A DNA stretch of 64,000 nucleotides from Desulfobacteraceae bacterium (GTDB taxonomy: Bacteria > Desulfobacterota > Desulfobacteria > Desulfobacterales > UBA5852): assembly GCA_014237395.1 (NCBI GenBank), contig JABZFP010000018.1, positions 62,001 through 126,000 of the forward strand, in the 5' to 3' direction. The position numbers and the translations under genes are program-made. Shown piece after piece: positions 1-10,170 of the stretch (position 1 is the first letter of the stretch; the number at the start of each line of letters is the position of its first letter). The notes below the pieces were generated by a model, which searched no databases, had not been told where the DNA came from, and worked only from the letters and a program-made list of their open reading frames with translations.

Positions 1-237
1 AACAGCCAACTGCGCGCGGCTGTCCCAATGGTGTTCCCGCTCCTGCACCTCCGACAGGCGCCGTCCGGTTTTTTTACGATCGGCAATGACACCGGCGCAG
101 GCCGCCTTGAGTTCCACCAGCGTGTCCTCCATCTCCCGGATCATCAGCTTGATCAGTTTTTCCGGATCTTCGGCACGATCCAGCATGACGTTGATATTGG
201 AACTGATGATGTCTCTGAAGCGCGTGAAAATTCCCAT
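1..237 (-). CDS. pspA: Phage shock protein A (PspA/IM30 family), N-terminal part, cut by window edge
   Basis: Reading leftward from an ATG at 237-235, the first 79 residues begin MGIFTRFRDIISSNINVMLD and continue with the EDPEKLIKLMIREMEDTL segment typical of PspA/IM30. The rest lies outside the window. PspA proteins are ESCRT-III-like coiled-coil membrane-remodelling proteins that protect the inner membrane under stress and, in classical systems, bind and inhibit PspF. The start is fixed by a strong AGGAGGAG ribosome site just upstream. A sigma-54 promoter lies 34-50 nt upstream of the start, and a divergent pspF gene follows. This layout matches the classical psp locus. Identification is firm; whether pspB/C follow cannot be seen. 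Confidence 0.93.
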   Translation of the reverse strand, partial: MGIFTRFRDIISSNINVMLDRAEDPEKLIKLMIREMEDTLVELKAACAGVIADRKKTGRRLSEVQEREHHWDSRAQLAV

Positions 238-270
238 GATCTCCTCCTGATTTGGTTTGTACGATAAGAC

Positions 271-287
271 AGCACAAATGATGCCAG
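271..287 (-). promoter_or_regulatory. Sigma-54 (-24/-12) promoter of pspA
   Basis: On the minus strand the sequence is CTGGCATCATTTGTGCT. The GG and GC doublets are exactly 12 nt apart, as sigma-54 holoenzyme requires. The predicted start point is near 260, giving a short leader that contains the AGGAGGAG ribosome site of pspA. The neighbouring activator gene is a PspF-type sigma-54 activator, which supports the call. Confidence 0.8.
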
Positions 288-362
288 GAGGTAGTTCGGA
301 CAATATCCATTATGATTACAGATCGATAGATGTTGACATGGTGCGCCTGTTGATTGTATAGA

Positions 363-390
363 ATTACCAATATTTAGTTATTTTACCAAT
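363..390. promoter_or_regulatory. Two direct TTACCAAT repeats, candidate PspF upstream activating sites
   Basis: TTACCAAT occurs at 364-371 and again at 383-390, a 19-bp period or about two helical turns. The pair lies in an AT-rich stretch between pspF and the pspA sigma-54 promoter, roughly 90-120 bp upstream of that promoter. Classical psp loci have two activator sites in this position, where PspF also represses its own gene. Assignment to PspF is inference from position and repetition. Confidence 0.5.
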
Positions 391-416
391 TTTAAGTTAA
401 TTTTGCCTTATATGTC

Positions 417-1439
417 ATGACGCCATCATCGACCGGTTCAGCAGATCGGGGGGAAGCCCTGGGACAGTCGGAAGCGTTTCTGGATTTCCAGGAACAGCTG
501 TCCCGCGTTGCCCCGGTCGATCGACCGGTGCTGCTGATCGGCGAGCGGGGAACCGGCAAGGAGCTGGCGGCAAGCCGCCTGCATTACCTGTCCCGGCGAT
601 GGCAGAGCGTGTTTATCACCCTGAACTGTGCCGCCCTGACCCCGTCCCTGATCGAATCAGAGCTCTTTGGCCACGAAAGAGGGGCTTTTACCGGCGCGCA
701 GCAGCGTCGGGTCGGGCGTTTCGAGGCCGCCGACAGGGGCACGTTTTTCCTGGATGAAATCGGCGCTATTCCCCTGGAAGCTCAGGAAAAGATCCTCCGT
801 GTGGTGGAATACGGGCTTTTCGAGCGGGTGGGCAGCGCCTCCCCCGTCGAGGTCGATGTGCGCATTGTCGGCGCCACCAATGCGGATTTGGGCGCAATGG
901 TCAAGAAGGGCCGCTTCAAACAGGATCTTCTGGACCGCCTGGCCTTCGAAGTGCTTTATCTTCCCCCCCTGCGGGCGCGCCAGGGCGATATTCCGCTGCT
1001 CGCAAACCATTTCGCGGGGTGCATGGCGCTTGAACTGGGCCGGGAAACGATCCCCACGTTCAGTCGGTCGGCCCGCAAAGCCATGGAAAACTACCCCTGG
1101 CCGGGGAATATCAGAGAGCTTAAAAATGTGGTCGAGCGCTCCGTCTATCGCTCGAAGAGTAACCGTCTTGAGGATATCCGATTCGACCCGTTTGAAAGCG
1201 GTTCCCTCCAGACGGTACCGCCCCCCCCGAAGTCTTCCGATCCGCCCGTCCCAACTGCCAGCGAACCCCTGTCAACTCTGCCGCTGAAGTCCGCCGTGGA
1301 ACAGCTCCAACTTGAACGTCTGCAGGAAGGGCTCCGGCTTACCCAGTTCAACCAGCGCAAAGCAGCCGCGCGCCTCGGTTTGACCTATGATCAGTTAAGA
1401 GGGCTCATGCGCAAGTTCGCGGATCGACTGAAGACCTGA
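417..1439 (+). CDS. pspF: PspF-type sigma-54-dependent transcriptional activator
   Basis: The 340-residue protein has no N-terminal sensor domain and starts almost directly with the AAA+ sigma-54 interaction domain, as PspF does. Visible motifs are Walker A GERGTGKE (near residue 42), the sigma-54 contact loop GAFTGA (near 90), Walker B FFLDEIG and the WPGNIREL segment. A proline/serine-rich linker leads to a C-terminal Fis-type helix-turn-helix ([20 protein letters not shown]). It should activate the divergent pspA promoter under envelope stress. No clear ribosome site precedes the ATG at 417, so translation may be weak or the start slightly different. Lack of a receiver or PAS domain fits regulation by PspA binding. 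Confidence 0.9.
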   Translation: MTPSSTGSADRGEALGQSEAFLDFQEQLSRVAPVDRPVLLIGERGTGKELAASRLHYLSRRWQSVFITLNCAALTPSLIESELFGHERGAFTGAQQRRVGRFEAADRGTFFLDEIGAIPLEAQEKILRVVEYGLFERVGSASPVEVDVRIVGATNADLGAMVKKGRFKQDLLDRLAFEVLYLPPLRARQGDIPLLANHFAGCMALELGRETIPTFSRSARKAMENYPWPGNIRELKNVVERSVYRSKSNRLEDIRFDPFESGSLQTVPPPPKSSDPPVPTASEPLSTLPLKSAVEQLQLERLQEGLRLTQFNQRKAAARLGLTYDQLRGLMRKFADRLKT

Positions 1440-1625
1440 GGTGAAGGATCAGCCGCCCTGTTGCAAGCCCCACGCTCATCATTCGCCGACAAAGTGTCCC
1501 GTTATCGATAAATTCACCCGGTGTGGTGCGCTATTGGAAGGAAGGGGGCGTCCACTGGGCTCCGGCATGTTGATGGGTTTCATAGCGAAGGCAGGGCGGC
1601 TGCCTATCATCCCGTCGGCCGACGT

Positions 1626-4600
1626 TCAGCGATCCAGTTCCTGACGCACCGCCCGGCTGATGTTCTCCAATGTATAGGGCTTCTTCAGGTAGCGACCCAC
1701 CCCCAACTCCAACGCGGTCTTGACGCGGTCGGTTTCCGCAAAGCCGCTGGCAATAATGGCTTTCTGGTTCGGCTTGACGGCAAGGATTTCCCGGTAGGTA
1801 TCCAGCCCGTCCATCCCGGGATCCATGATCATATCCAGAATCACCAGGTCCGCATCGTTCTCCTTTAAAAAACTGACGGCTTTTTCTCCGCTGGAAACCG
1901 TCGTCACGGCATAGTTCAGACGGCCCAAAATCCGGGACGCAATTTCCCGCTGTTCCGGAATATCATCCACCACCAGGATGATCTCGTTGCGTCCGCGAAG
2001 GACATCGTGGGAGGTGACGTGTCGGTCGGTGCGGGCCTTGCGCGTCATCGGGAAATAAAGCTCGAAGACGGTCCCCCGGTTTGCATCACTCTGGATATCG
2101 ATATAGGCCTTGTGATCCTGAACCGTACCCCACACAACGGCCATGCCGAGCCCGGTGCCGCTGCGCCCCATCACCTTCTTCGTGTAAAACGGTTCAAAGA
2201 TCCGGGAGAGATCCTCCTCCGCGATACCCTGGCCTTGGTCTTCGACGCGCAGGACGACGTACTCGCCTTCCTCCACATTGTCGTAGGCGGCCAGGGGCCG
2301 GTCGATATAGCGGCTTTCGGTCGATATGGTCACCCGGCCGCCGCCCGGCTGGGCTTCGGCCGCATTGGCAATCAAATTCAACAAAGATTTTTTCAGATGG
2401 ACCGCCGAGCCTTCCATATCCGGCAGGTCCTGTTCACATCGGGCCTGGAAATCCACATCCGGGTGGTAAGCCATTACTTTCCGATGTTCGGGACTCCTAA
2501 GGACATCCGAAACAATGTCATTGAGGTTAAGCACCTCGAACGCGGTGACGCCCCGGCGGGCCAGGGTCAGGAGATCCTGCACGATGGCGGCGGCCTTGAG
2601 CCCGGAATCTTTGATCGTCATCACGGACGCTGCCAGAGGGCTGTCGGGGGGGAGGTCCATCAATATCAGATCCGGGTAGCTCACAATACCCGATAAAACA
2701 TTATTCAGATCGTGCGCCACCCCCCCGGCCAACAGGCCCAAAGCCTCCATTTTCCTGGAGCGAGACAGCTTCTCAAGCAGTTCCAACTTTTCCGCTTCCG
2801 CCTTTTTTCGCTGGGTGACATCGCGCGTAACCCCCAAGATGCCGGATGGCAGCCCCTCCTCGTCGACCATGATGGTTGCCGTTACCTCTGTCCATATCCT
2901 GCCGCCGTTCTTGTGGAGCACTTCCACTTCCAGCGTGCGCGAGCGCCGATAGTGACCGGTACGCTCCCCCGCGGTGATTTCCTGCGCAAGTGCTGCCACG
3001 ACTTTTTCCAGTTCGGGAGCGGGCATGATCCGATCCAGGGGAAGCGCCATGAGTTCTTCCGGTGTCCAGCCCTGGATATTGATGGACGAGGGACTGACGT
3101 AGGTAAACACCAGGTCCATGTTCATGGTCCAAATGGTTTCGGTGATGCTTTCGGTCAGGAAGCGATGCTTTTCTTCGCTTTCCTGAAGGGCCTTTTCCGT
3201 TTCTTTCCTCTCGGAAATGTCACGCATGATTCCCACGGCATGCCACCGACCCTTCAAACGCACCGACGCCAGGGAAAGTTCGACCGGTATTTCCCGTCCA
3301 TCACGGTGAAGGGCCGCCAGTTCCATCATGTTCCCGACGGCGTTTCCTTCCCCCGTGTGCCGGAAGGCCTCAAACGCCCGGGCGAAATCCTGCAGGTAGC
3401 GGTCGGGCGCCAGCAGGTGGTGCAGGCGCTTGCCCAGAATATCTTCCTCTCGATACCCCAGGATCCCCTCGCCGGCACGGCTCCAATAAGCAATCCGCCC
3501 TACGTTATCGATCATGACGATGGCATCGCGGGCGGCGGCGCCGATGGCCTGGAACATCTCCTGGCTGTCTTTCAGTTCGGCTTCGGCCCGGTGCCGTTCG
3601 GTGAGATCGCGGAATTCGGTCACGCGCGCCTTGTGCTCGCCAAATGTTATGTCCCGGCCCTGAATCTCCAGAGGGTAGCGCGAGTTGTCTTTGCGCAATC
3701 CGACCACCTCGTAAGGTGCATCGGTGCCTGCCGCAATATGCTTCCTGACGGTATCGCGCCACTCGGGGGCGATGAGCTGCAGTCCATCCATGCCGATCAG
3801 TTCATCTTCGCTGAAACCGGTAACCTTGGCGAGAGCCTGGTTGACATCCTCAATCCGTCCACCGACGTGAATACCGATAGCGCCCACCGAGGCCTCATGC
3901 AACCGTCGAAATCGGGCTTCGCTTTCCCGCAGCTTCGTTTCCGCCAGTTTGCGATCGGAGATATCCTCCAAGTTCACCACCATGCCGCCGGTCGTGCCGT
4001 CGCTCAGGCGGTAAGTGGCGGCATTGATCCGAACGAAAATTTCGCTGCCGTCTTTTGTGCGGCGTCGGGTATCAAAAGCGTAATAGCCATCACGATAGGC
4101 TTTTTGGATGGCGTCCTGCGTCTCCTGCAGACACGCGTCCGGGACAAAATCGATCCGCTGCCCGATCAACTCCGAAAGTTCCCAGCCAAAAACACGGGTG
4201 AAGGCCGGATTGACGTAGAGCACCTTGCCATCATCGTCGTAGACCACCACGGGATTGGGGCTGGATGCCAAAACCGCCATGTATTTTTCCCGGCTCTCCG
4301 TCAATGCCTGCCAGGCGTCATGCCGTTTATTCTCCGTCTTTATCCACTGCCAGATATAGTATCCCGAGAAGGTCATGATGAGCAGAAGCGTAAGACCGCT
4401 GAGAATGGCCAGACGATGCGACAAGGTCGCGATCTCGGCCCGGACGTCTTCGATGTAGATGCCCGTCCCCACGATCCAGCGCCAGGGCGTGAAGGTTTCG
4501 ACATATGAAATTTTGGGGACGATCCGGCTTGGATCGTCCTGCCACTGCCACATGTAATCAACGTAGCCACGGCCTTCGGTTTCGGCGATCCGCACAGCCT

Positions 4601-5015
4601 CACGAAACAGGAATTTTCCGTTGGAATCGGCATAATCGGAAACATTCTTTCCAACGAGATCCCTCCGGTAGGGGTGCATGATCATTTGCGGTCTGAAATC
4701 GTTGATCCAGAAATAATCCTTATTTTCAGGGCCGTAGCGCATGTCTTCCAGTAAACCGGCCGCCTGTTTCTGGGCCTCCGACCGCGAAAGCACCCCCCGC
4801 TGCTCCTGGTCATGGTAGTAGGCCAGGGTTTGGATGGCGGTCCCGGTCAGTTCCCGAAGCATCTCTTTTTTGTAGTCCAGGAGACGGTCTTCGACCAGCG
4901 GCAGCACCCCCTTGATGGCGATCACGATGAATAGCAGCACCAGAACCAACGCCGGCACAACGATACGCAGCGGGCTGGTCGGTTTACCACTGTCAATCAT
5001 TTTGGCAGACAGCAT
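1626..5015 (-). CDS. Membrane hybrid histidine kinase: Cache, four PAS, HisKA, HATPase, receiver
   Basis: This is a 1129-residue membrane sensor. Residues about 17-36 form the first membrane segment, followed by an extracytoplasmic single-Cache domain (motif DYFWINDF and a WRWIVGTGIYI end) and a second membrane helix near 205-225. Four successive PAS domains follow, each closing with a DISDRK or DVTQRK type linker. The HisKA H-box is LAGGVAHDLNN near residue 770, then comes an ATPase domain with the GQGIAEED and GTGLGMAV boxes. A C-terminal receiver has the acceptor Asp in LVILDMIMDPGMDG and Lys in YLKKPY. Ligand and output partner are unknown; no transcription factor is adjacent on the strand. 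A GGGGGGCGATAA stretch precedes the ATG. Confidence 0.9.
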   Translation of the reverse strand: MLSAKMIDSGKPTSPLRIVVPALVLVLLFIVIAIKGVLPLVEDRLLDYKKEMLRELTGTAIQTLAYYHDQEQRGVLSRSEAQKQAAGLLEDMRYGPENKDYFWINDFRPQMIMHPYRRDLVGKNVSDYADSNGKFLFREAVRIAETEGRGYVDYMWQWQDDPSRIVPKISYVETFTPWRWIVGTGIYIEDVRAEIATLSHRLAILSGLTLLLIMTFSGYYIWQWIKTENKRHDAWQALTESREKYMAVLASSPNPVVVYDDDGKVLYVNPAFTRVFGWELSELIGQRIDFVPDACLQETQDAIQKAYRDGYYAFDTRRRTKDGSEIFVRINAATYRLSDGTTGGMVVNLEDISDRKLAETKLRESEARFRRLHEASVGAIGIHVGGRIEDVNQALAKVTGFSEDELIGMDGLQLIAPEWRDTVRKHIAAGTDAPYEVVGLRKDNSRYPLEIQGRDITFGEHKARVTEFRDLTERHRAEAELKDSQEMFQAIGAAARDAIVMIDNVGRIAYWSRAGEGILGYREEDILGKRLHHLLAPDRYLQDFARAFEAFRHTGEGNAVGNMMELAALHRDGREIPVELSLASVRLKGRWHAVGIMRDISERKETEKALQESEEKHRFLTESITETIWTMNMDLVFTYVSPSSINIQGWTPEELMALPLDRIMPAPELEKVVAALAQEITAGERTGHYRRSRTLEVEVLHKNGGRIWTEVTATIMVDEEGLPSGILGVTRDVTQRKKAEAEKLELLEKLSRSRKMEALGLLAGGVAHDLNNVLSGIVSYPDLILMDLPPDSPLAASVMTIKDSGLKAAAIVQDLLTLARRGVTAFEVLNLNDIVSDVLRSPEHRKVMAYHPDVDFQARCEQDLPDMEGSAVHLKKSLLNLIANAAEAQPGGGRVTISTESRYIDRPLAAYDNVEEGEYVVLRVEDQGQGIAEEDLSRIFEPFYTKKVMGRSGTGLGMAVVWGTVQDHKAYIDIQSDANRGTVFELYFPMTRKARTDRHVTSHDVLRGRNEIILVVDDIPEQREIASRILGRLNYAVTTVSSGEKAVSFLKENDADLVILDMIMDPGMDGLDTYREILAVKPNQKAIIASGFAETDRVKTALELGVGRYLKKPYTLENISRAVRQELDR

Positions 5016-5172
5016 TTATCGCCCCCCCACATCGACTGTTTTCAGGCGATGCGTTCAATGGGTTTAGAGTGGCGGTGTGAAACCGGTAAATCAAACGGCA
5101 CGGCTCGATAACCGTTCATAAGATTGGATGCCTGACAATTCGTCCGTTAGTCTTGCGTGTAACCGTTCAAAG

Positions 5173-6546
5173 TCAAAACATGGCATCACGCGACAGCAGA
5201 CGACGTACCACCCACCAGGCGAAAAACGCCAGCAGCAGCACGCATCCCAACAACAGTGTGGACAAGGACATCATCCGGCCCGAGGCGCCGGCCACCGGCC
5301 CTTCCAGGCGGGAAGGGCCTCCCAGCGCCATGCGAGGCCCCATGTCGGCGACGGACGCCTGGGCCCCCTGCATGGCCACCTTTTCCGCCAACTCCGGCGG
5401 TGGAACCGACAGGGTGGCCTTGCGGCTGCCATAGGCAAGGACATAAACACCACTCCGCTCGACGATAAAAAACAGTTCATGCGACCGCCCGCCCAGCATT
5501 AGCTCAGGGACACTGCCGCCCAGGCCGCTTTGCCGGTTGTCGATATCCAGCTTCCAATAGCGATCCGCGGTTTCAGGCACCACCACCGGATCATGGTGCA
5601 ATGTCGTATCCTTGATTTTCAGGTGATAAAACGGCCCCCGGTAGTGGATGCGCCAGATGGCCTGCTCGGAAGCACGCGATAGGACACTGCCGCTCAACAG
5701 GCTGTTGCCCTGGGACAGTTTCAGATCGATACGGTCCACCGGGAACACCCCCCTACTGTCAAATTGCATGCTGCCCGGTGTTTCCGGATGCGACCGGTAA
5801 GCAGCCCGCACCCACCAGCGTGGGGGCAAGGAATCTTGCGGCGCTGAGATCCCCTCCACCTTTTCAACCGTGATCGCATCCCCCCCGCTGCGCCAGGACA
5901 ATCTCAGGTAATCGAACCCGGTTTGACCCGGCGGAAGCGCGATCTCCCGGTTAACCAATCGGAGATCGCCGTGCCGGATATCCGCCAATGTCACGATATC
6001 CGCAAGCAAATGCCACTGGGTCAGATCCTTACTGGCCTCGAGACGCGCTTTGACCAAAACATCCGGCTGATGGCGCTGCCAGGACAGCCTTAATGCTGCT
6101 GGTCTGTTTTCCATCGGGCGGATATCGATCAGATATGCCGGGGCCGGCAGCCCCACGCCCTCCGCCGGTGGCGGGGAAAGAATGAGGACCGCCCCGCTGG
6201 CGTCCGTGCGGATGCGCACATCGCGGCCACCGCTGGGAGCCGTGCCGCTGTAAAGCGGAAAAAAGGGGAGAGCCTGCGTCCGGCTCAGGTTGCCTTCCGC
6301 ATCAGGACGGCGCAGAAGATGGGGCACCACCCGGCCGTCCATACGAAAGACGCGTATATCCCCGCCATCGGCTCTGACAAGATGACGGTAAATGCTTTCC
6401 GGCAAAACCAGTTTTACCAACCCGGTCTTTTCCGGCGCTGCAATACGGAATCCATAGGCGAAGTCATTCAACTGGTGTTCTGCTGTGCCTGTGGCCGGCC
6501 AAATAAGCACCACCAACAGAAAGAAAACACGGAGAACCGAGATCAT
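5173..6546 (-). CDS. DUF3999 family exported, membrane-anchored protein
   Basis: The 457-residue protein begins with a clear signal peptide (hydrophobic VLRVFFLLVVLIWPA, cleavage probably after GTAEH) and ends with a membrane helix near residues 425-447 followed by RRLLSRDAMF. The body is a large beta-rich extracytoplasmic domain. The LPESIYRHLVRADGGDIRVF segment and the WKLDIDNRQSGLGG motif fit DUF3999. Function of the family is not established. In many genomes it sits beside a DUF2339 polytopic protein, but no such neighbour is seen here; the flanking genes are large hybrid kinases on the same strand. A GGAGATC ribosome site precedes the ATG. Confidence 0.72.
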   Translation of the reverse strand: MISVLRVFFLLVVLIWPATGTAEHQLNDFAYGFRIAAPEKTGLVKLVLPESIYRHLVRADGGDIRVFRMDGRVVPHLLRRPDAEGNLSRTQALPFFPLYSGTAPSGGRDVRIRTDASGAVLILSPPPAEGVGLPAPAYLIDIRPMENRPAALRLSWQRHQPDVLVKARLEASKDLTQWHLLADIVTLADIRHGDLRLVNREIALPPGQTGFDYLRLSWRSGGDAITVEKVEGISAPQDSLPPRWWVRAAYRSHPETPGSMQFDSRGVFPVDRIDLKLSQGNSLLSGSVLSRASEQAIWRIHYRGPFYHLKIKDTTLHHDPVVVPETADRYWKLDIDNRQSGLGGSVPELMLGGRSHELFFIVERSGVYVLAYGSRKATLSVPPPELAEKVAMQGAQASVADMGPRMALGGPSRLEGPVAGASGRMMSLSTLLLGCVLLLAFFAWWVVRRLLSRDAMF

Positions 6547-6812
6547 AAGAAGATCTCCTGATACGTTTTACATAGGAGAATCATTTTGCGTGCCTGCCAA
6601 AACGACCGCCTGATGCCAAAAGGGAAAATGAAGCGTTTCCTTTGGATGGGTGAGACTTATAAAATAGCATTCGATTACTGTGATGGCAATGCAGCGACAG
6701 GGACAAGACCGTTGCCCAGGGGAAATCCGGACACCGTCATGAAAAGCACTGGTTTCCCCCTCGCGGGTCCCTCCAGACGAAACCGCGCTCAGCGTGCCGG
6801 AGGCATGGTGGA
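6547..6812. other. Non-coding interval between DUF3999 gene and upstream kinase gene
   Basis: About 265 bp separating two minus-strand genes. I see no convincing coding frame, terminator hairpin or clear promoter in it. Confidence 0.5.
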
Positions 6813-9800
6813 TTAAGGGGAATCCAATATTTCGCGCAGCAGAAGTGCCAGCTCGCGGATGACCACCGGCTTCATCACAAAACCGCGAATGCCCAGCGCA
6901 GCAGCGGCTTCTTCCGTAATCCGCTCGCTGTAGCCGGTGCAAAGGATCACCGGCAGATCGGGACGAAGCGTCATGACGCGGCTTGCCAGGACATCGCCGG
7001 TCATTTCCGGCATGGTCATGTCGGTAATCATCAGGTCGTAGGCATCCGGTTCGGCCTGGAACTTGGCCAACGCTTCAAGACTGCTCGTAAAGGCGCTGAC
7101 GTGATAACCCAACCGGCCGAGCATCTGCCGGCCCAGATCCGTCTGAAACGGCTCGTCATCGACAAACAGGATGCGTTCGGTCCCCCCCGGCATCTTCAAG
7201 GACAAGGGCAGGACATCCGCCGGGCGATCCGCGATGGCCGGCAAAAAGATGATAAAACACGTGCCCTTTCCAGGCGTGCTGTCCACTTTGATCGCGCCGC
7301 CGATGCGCTCGACGATGCCGTGAACCACGGATAGCCCCATGCCGGTGCCGCGACCTTCACCCTTGGTCGTAAAAAAAGGATCAAATATTTTCTCAAGAAC
7401 GTGGGTGGGAATCCCCTGACCGGTATCGCACACCGTCAACTTGCAATACGGGCCGGGTGTCAACCGCGGATAGCGGGCGGCCTCTTCCGCGCCCATCACG
7501 ACCGGCTCCAGAATCACCGTCAGGGTGCCGTCGATGTTCTCCATGGCATCCCGGGCGTTGGTGCACAGGTTCATGACCAGCTGGTGGATCTGGGTGGGAT
7601 CGGCCATGACCATGCCGGCCGGTTCGATCATCACATCCATCTTGACGGTGGTGGGCAGCGAGGCCCGCAGCAACTTCAGGGCTTCCTTGATGATCAGCCG
7701 CGGCTCGACGGGTTTGGGGTCCATCTGGCTCTGCCGGCTGAAGGTCAGGATCTGCTTGACCAGATCGCGCGCGCGGCCGCCGGCCTGCAACACTTTCTGG
7801 AGGTTTCCGGTCAAGCCGGACTCCGGTGTCGCATCCAACAGGCTCATCTCGGTGAATCCGATGATGGCCGACAGGATATTGTTGAAATCGTGCGCAATAC
7901 CGCCGGCCAGGGTGCCGATGGCCTCCATTTTCTGGGTCTGCAGCAACTGAAACTCCAGTTCCTGTTTGGCCTCCTCGGTCTTCATGCGGTCGGAAATATC
8001 AAAGGCCACGCCGCCCAGATAATGTGCCTCACCATCTTTGTACAGGGGGAATTTGGAAACCTGCCAGTATTGGGTTTCCCCCTCGTACTGCGTCTTCTCA
8101 ACAGCATTCAGGATCCGGTTTTGCTTCAGCGCCAGGCGGTCATTGGCCATCAGTTCCTGCGCGCCCTCTTCGTCCCAAAGTTCCATGTCGGTCTTACCCA
8201 ACCGATGGCCATCGGGCTCGCCAAACATCGCGCAATAGGTCTGGTTGGTATAAATGTAGCGTCCCTTGCGATCTTTTATGAATGCCAGGGCCGGGAGATG
8301 CCTCATAAAGGAATCAAACAGATCACGGCTTTCTTTCAGCGCCTCTTCCGCCTGTTTGCGCTCGGTGATGTCCCTTCCGACCCCGATGATTTCGGTCACC
8401 TGCCCGGCTGCATTCAACAAGGCTGTATCGGCCCAGGACAGCCAGCGCCAGCCGTCCTTGGTCCGCGCCCGCTGTTCCAAAAAGGCCGTATACGGCGGAT
8501 GGTAAAGGGCCTCCATGGCCTTGGCGGTGCTGGCCCGGTCGTCCTCGTGCACCAGGGGCATGAAAACCTGGCCGAGGAGTTCCTCCTCTGTCTTGCCGAA
8601 CGCGCGGCAGTAGGACGGACTCACAAAGAGAAAACAACCCTCGGTATCCACCTTGACCACCAGGTCGGTCTGGTTTTCCACCAGCATGCGGTAGGTCGCC
8701 TCTCTCGCCTGCAGTCGGCGATAAGTGCGCACGCCGGCCAGTCCGAGGGCAATCTGGGAGGCAAGGCCCGAAATCAGGTTGATGTCACTGAAAGCGGTCC
8801 GTCCCCTGCCCATGTCATTGAACATCAACAGGATACCGAATGTCTGGGCCTCGTTTTTCAGGGGAACGGCCACCAACGACCGAATGCCCAATTGGCTCAA
8901 GCGCTCGACGCTATCCGGGAACTGCCGCGCAATCTCTTCCGGCTGGTCGGCCACGACCACCGCCCCCTGGCGGTAAACAGCTTCAAAGATGCCCCACAAA
9001 ACGGCTCCGGGCCGCCCCAAAAGGATTTCCCGAAAAGATTCCAGCTGCGCGGACTTCAATCCATAGCCGTCTCCTTTAAGGCGGTCCGGCTGACCTTCCA
9101 TTGCCACCCATAGCATCCCGCCTTTGTATTCAAGCCGTTTTTCGAGAATCGACATGACGGTCTGGATGAAAATTTCCGGGGGATGCAGGGCCGAGGCGGC
9201 CTGGCCGATCTCCTGAATCAGAAAAGCACTGCTGTAGCGATGCTTGATCTCGTGAAGATCCTGATCCGCTATCTCAGCGCGATGCGTGATGGAGCGCTTG
9301 AGCTCCTGGTTTTCCAGGGCGACGGCAATCGTCCAGCCAAACCCCAGCACCCCGGCCCAGCCGACGAGCTGGATCAACCAATGATGGGGAGACAAGACGC
9401 CCATGGTGACCGTAAGGCAAAGAAACGCCCCCATCGACCCGAAACGCAGCCACCGTTTCCAGTGACTGGACGGCAACCACTGCCAGGAGATATGGTATTC
9501 GCAGCTTTCGCCTCCGCGGTGCATGCACGTGGGGTGTTCGACCCGGGCCAACTGCCCGGTGAACACCTGCGCAAGGGCCTCGAACATGCCGGACCGGTTG
9601 GCGCACTGAAACGGCTGCTCCTGAACGCCCGCCTTCGTGGTAACTGTCAAGGCAATACTTTTAGCGGAAAGGGGGCGTGTTGCAATATCGGTGGCCCGGG
9701 TCCATTCGGCGGCAATTTTGGCCACCGCACGATAAGCCATCATGGGCGTCATGAAACCCAGGGCATAGCGTTTCAACATGCCGGACGTCCGGGAAACCTG

Positions 9801-10037
9801 GGTAAAACGGCCTGCGTCGCGGGCAATCTCAGGCGCGTTGACCGCCTGGTTCATCGCCGCATGAAACTGATTGATCTGATCCTGTGTCAGCCAGTGACCG
9901 GGGTCTTCTACCTCGGCACGCCCGATACCACTGGCCGCCAGCAGGTGGTCCAACGAAATATCCGGATGCATCTTTTCAAGATATTCCAGATAATTCTTGA
10001 TCAATCGACTGTTGTAGAGGGGGGACGCGTCGGTCAT
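6813..10037 (-). CDS. Hybrid histidine kinase with N-terminal V4R-like sensor, GAF, two PAS and receiver
   Basis: A 1074-residue kinase. The first about 185 residues resemble a V4R-type small-ligand domain, ending in the Cys-containing motif [15 protein letters not shown]. Two hydrophobic helices (about 197-240) follow, then a GAF domain, two PAS domains, the H-box [17 protein letters not shown] near residue 705, and an ATPase domain ([13 protein letters not shown] and [11 protein letters not shown]). The C-terminal receiver has acceptor Asp in [13 protein letters not shown] and Lys in FVMKPV. The sensory domain precedes the membrane helices without a signal peptide, so it probably faces the cytoplasm. 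Ligand unknown. It may work with the other hybrid kinase (1626-5015) in a phosphorelay, but no Hpt protein is seen nearby. Confidence 0.85.
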   Translation of the reverse strand: MTDASPLYNSRLIKNYLEYLEKMHPDISLDHLLAASGIGRAEVEDPGHWLTQDQINQFHAAMNQAVNAPEIARDAGRFTQVSRTSGMLKRYALGFMTPMMAYRAVAKIAAEWTRATDIATRPLSAKSIALTVTTKAGVQEQPFQCANRSGMFEALAQVFTGQLARVEHPTCMHRGGESCEYHISWQWLPSSHWKRWLRFGSMGAFLCLTVTMGVLSPHHWLIQLVGWAGVLGFGWTIAVALENQELKRSITHRAEIADQDLHEIKHRYSSAFLIQEIGQAASALHPPEIFIQTVMSILEKRLEYKGGMLWVAMEGQPDRLKGDGYGLKSAQLESFREILLGRPGAVLWGIFEAVYRQGAVVVADQPEEIARQFPDSVERLSQLGIRSLVAVPLKNEAQTFGILLMFNDMGRGRTAFSDINLISGLASQIALGLAGVRTYRRLQAREATYRMLVENQTDLVVKVDTEGCFLFVSPSYCRAFGKTEEELLGQVFMPLVHEDDRASTAKAMEALYHPPYTAFLEQRARTKDGWRWLSWADTALLNAAGQVTEIIGVGRDITERKQAEEALKESRDLFDSFMRHLPALAFIKDRKGRYIYTNQTYCAMFGEPDGHRLGKTDMELWDEEGAQELMANDRLALKQNRILNAVEKTQYEGETQYWQVSKFPLYKDGEAHYLGGVAFDISDRMKTEEAKQELEFQLLQTQKMEAIGTLAGGIAHDFNNILSAIIGFTEMSLLDATPESGLTGNLQKVLQAGGRARDLVKQILTFSRQSQMDPKPVEPRLIIKEALKLLRASLPTTVKMDVMIEPAGMVMADPTQIHQLVMNLCTNARDAMENIDGTLTVILEPVVMGAEEAARYPRLTPGPYCKLTVCDTGQGIPTHVLEKIFDPFFTTKGEGRGTGMGLSVVHGIVERIGGAIKVDSTPGKGTCFIIFLPAIADRPADVLPLSLKMPGGTERILFVDDEPFQTDLGRQMLGRLGYHVSAFTSSLEALAKFQAEPDAYDLMITDMTMPEMTGDVLASRVMTLRPDLPVILCTGYSERITEEAAAALGIRGFVMKPVVIRELALLLREILDSP

Positions 10038-10170
10038 CCAGCCTTGCTCGATATCGGTTAAAAATGATTTAAGCTGTAGATTTTTTTAGAGAAATTGTCA
10101 ATCGTTTTAAAACGACGCGCCATATCAGGATGACCGTTCAGCGTGTTCGACATACAAATAGGGCACACGC

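Noticed and set aside
1441..1625. Small gene between pspF and the first kinase
   Set aside because: A 67-codon frame exists but has no ribosome site or protein-like features.
2712..4508. A 598-codon plus-strand gene opposite the first hybrid kinase
   Set aside because: It is the antisense shadow of a real kinase: no recognisable domain, no ribosome site, and the minus frame is full of conserved motifs.
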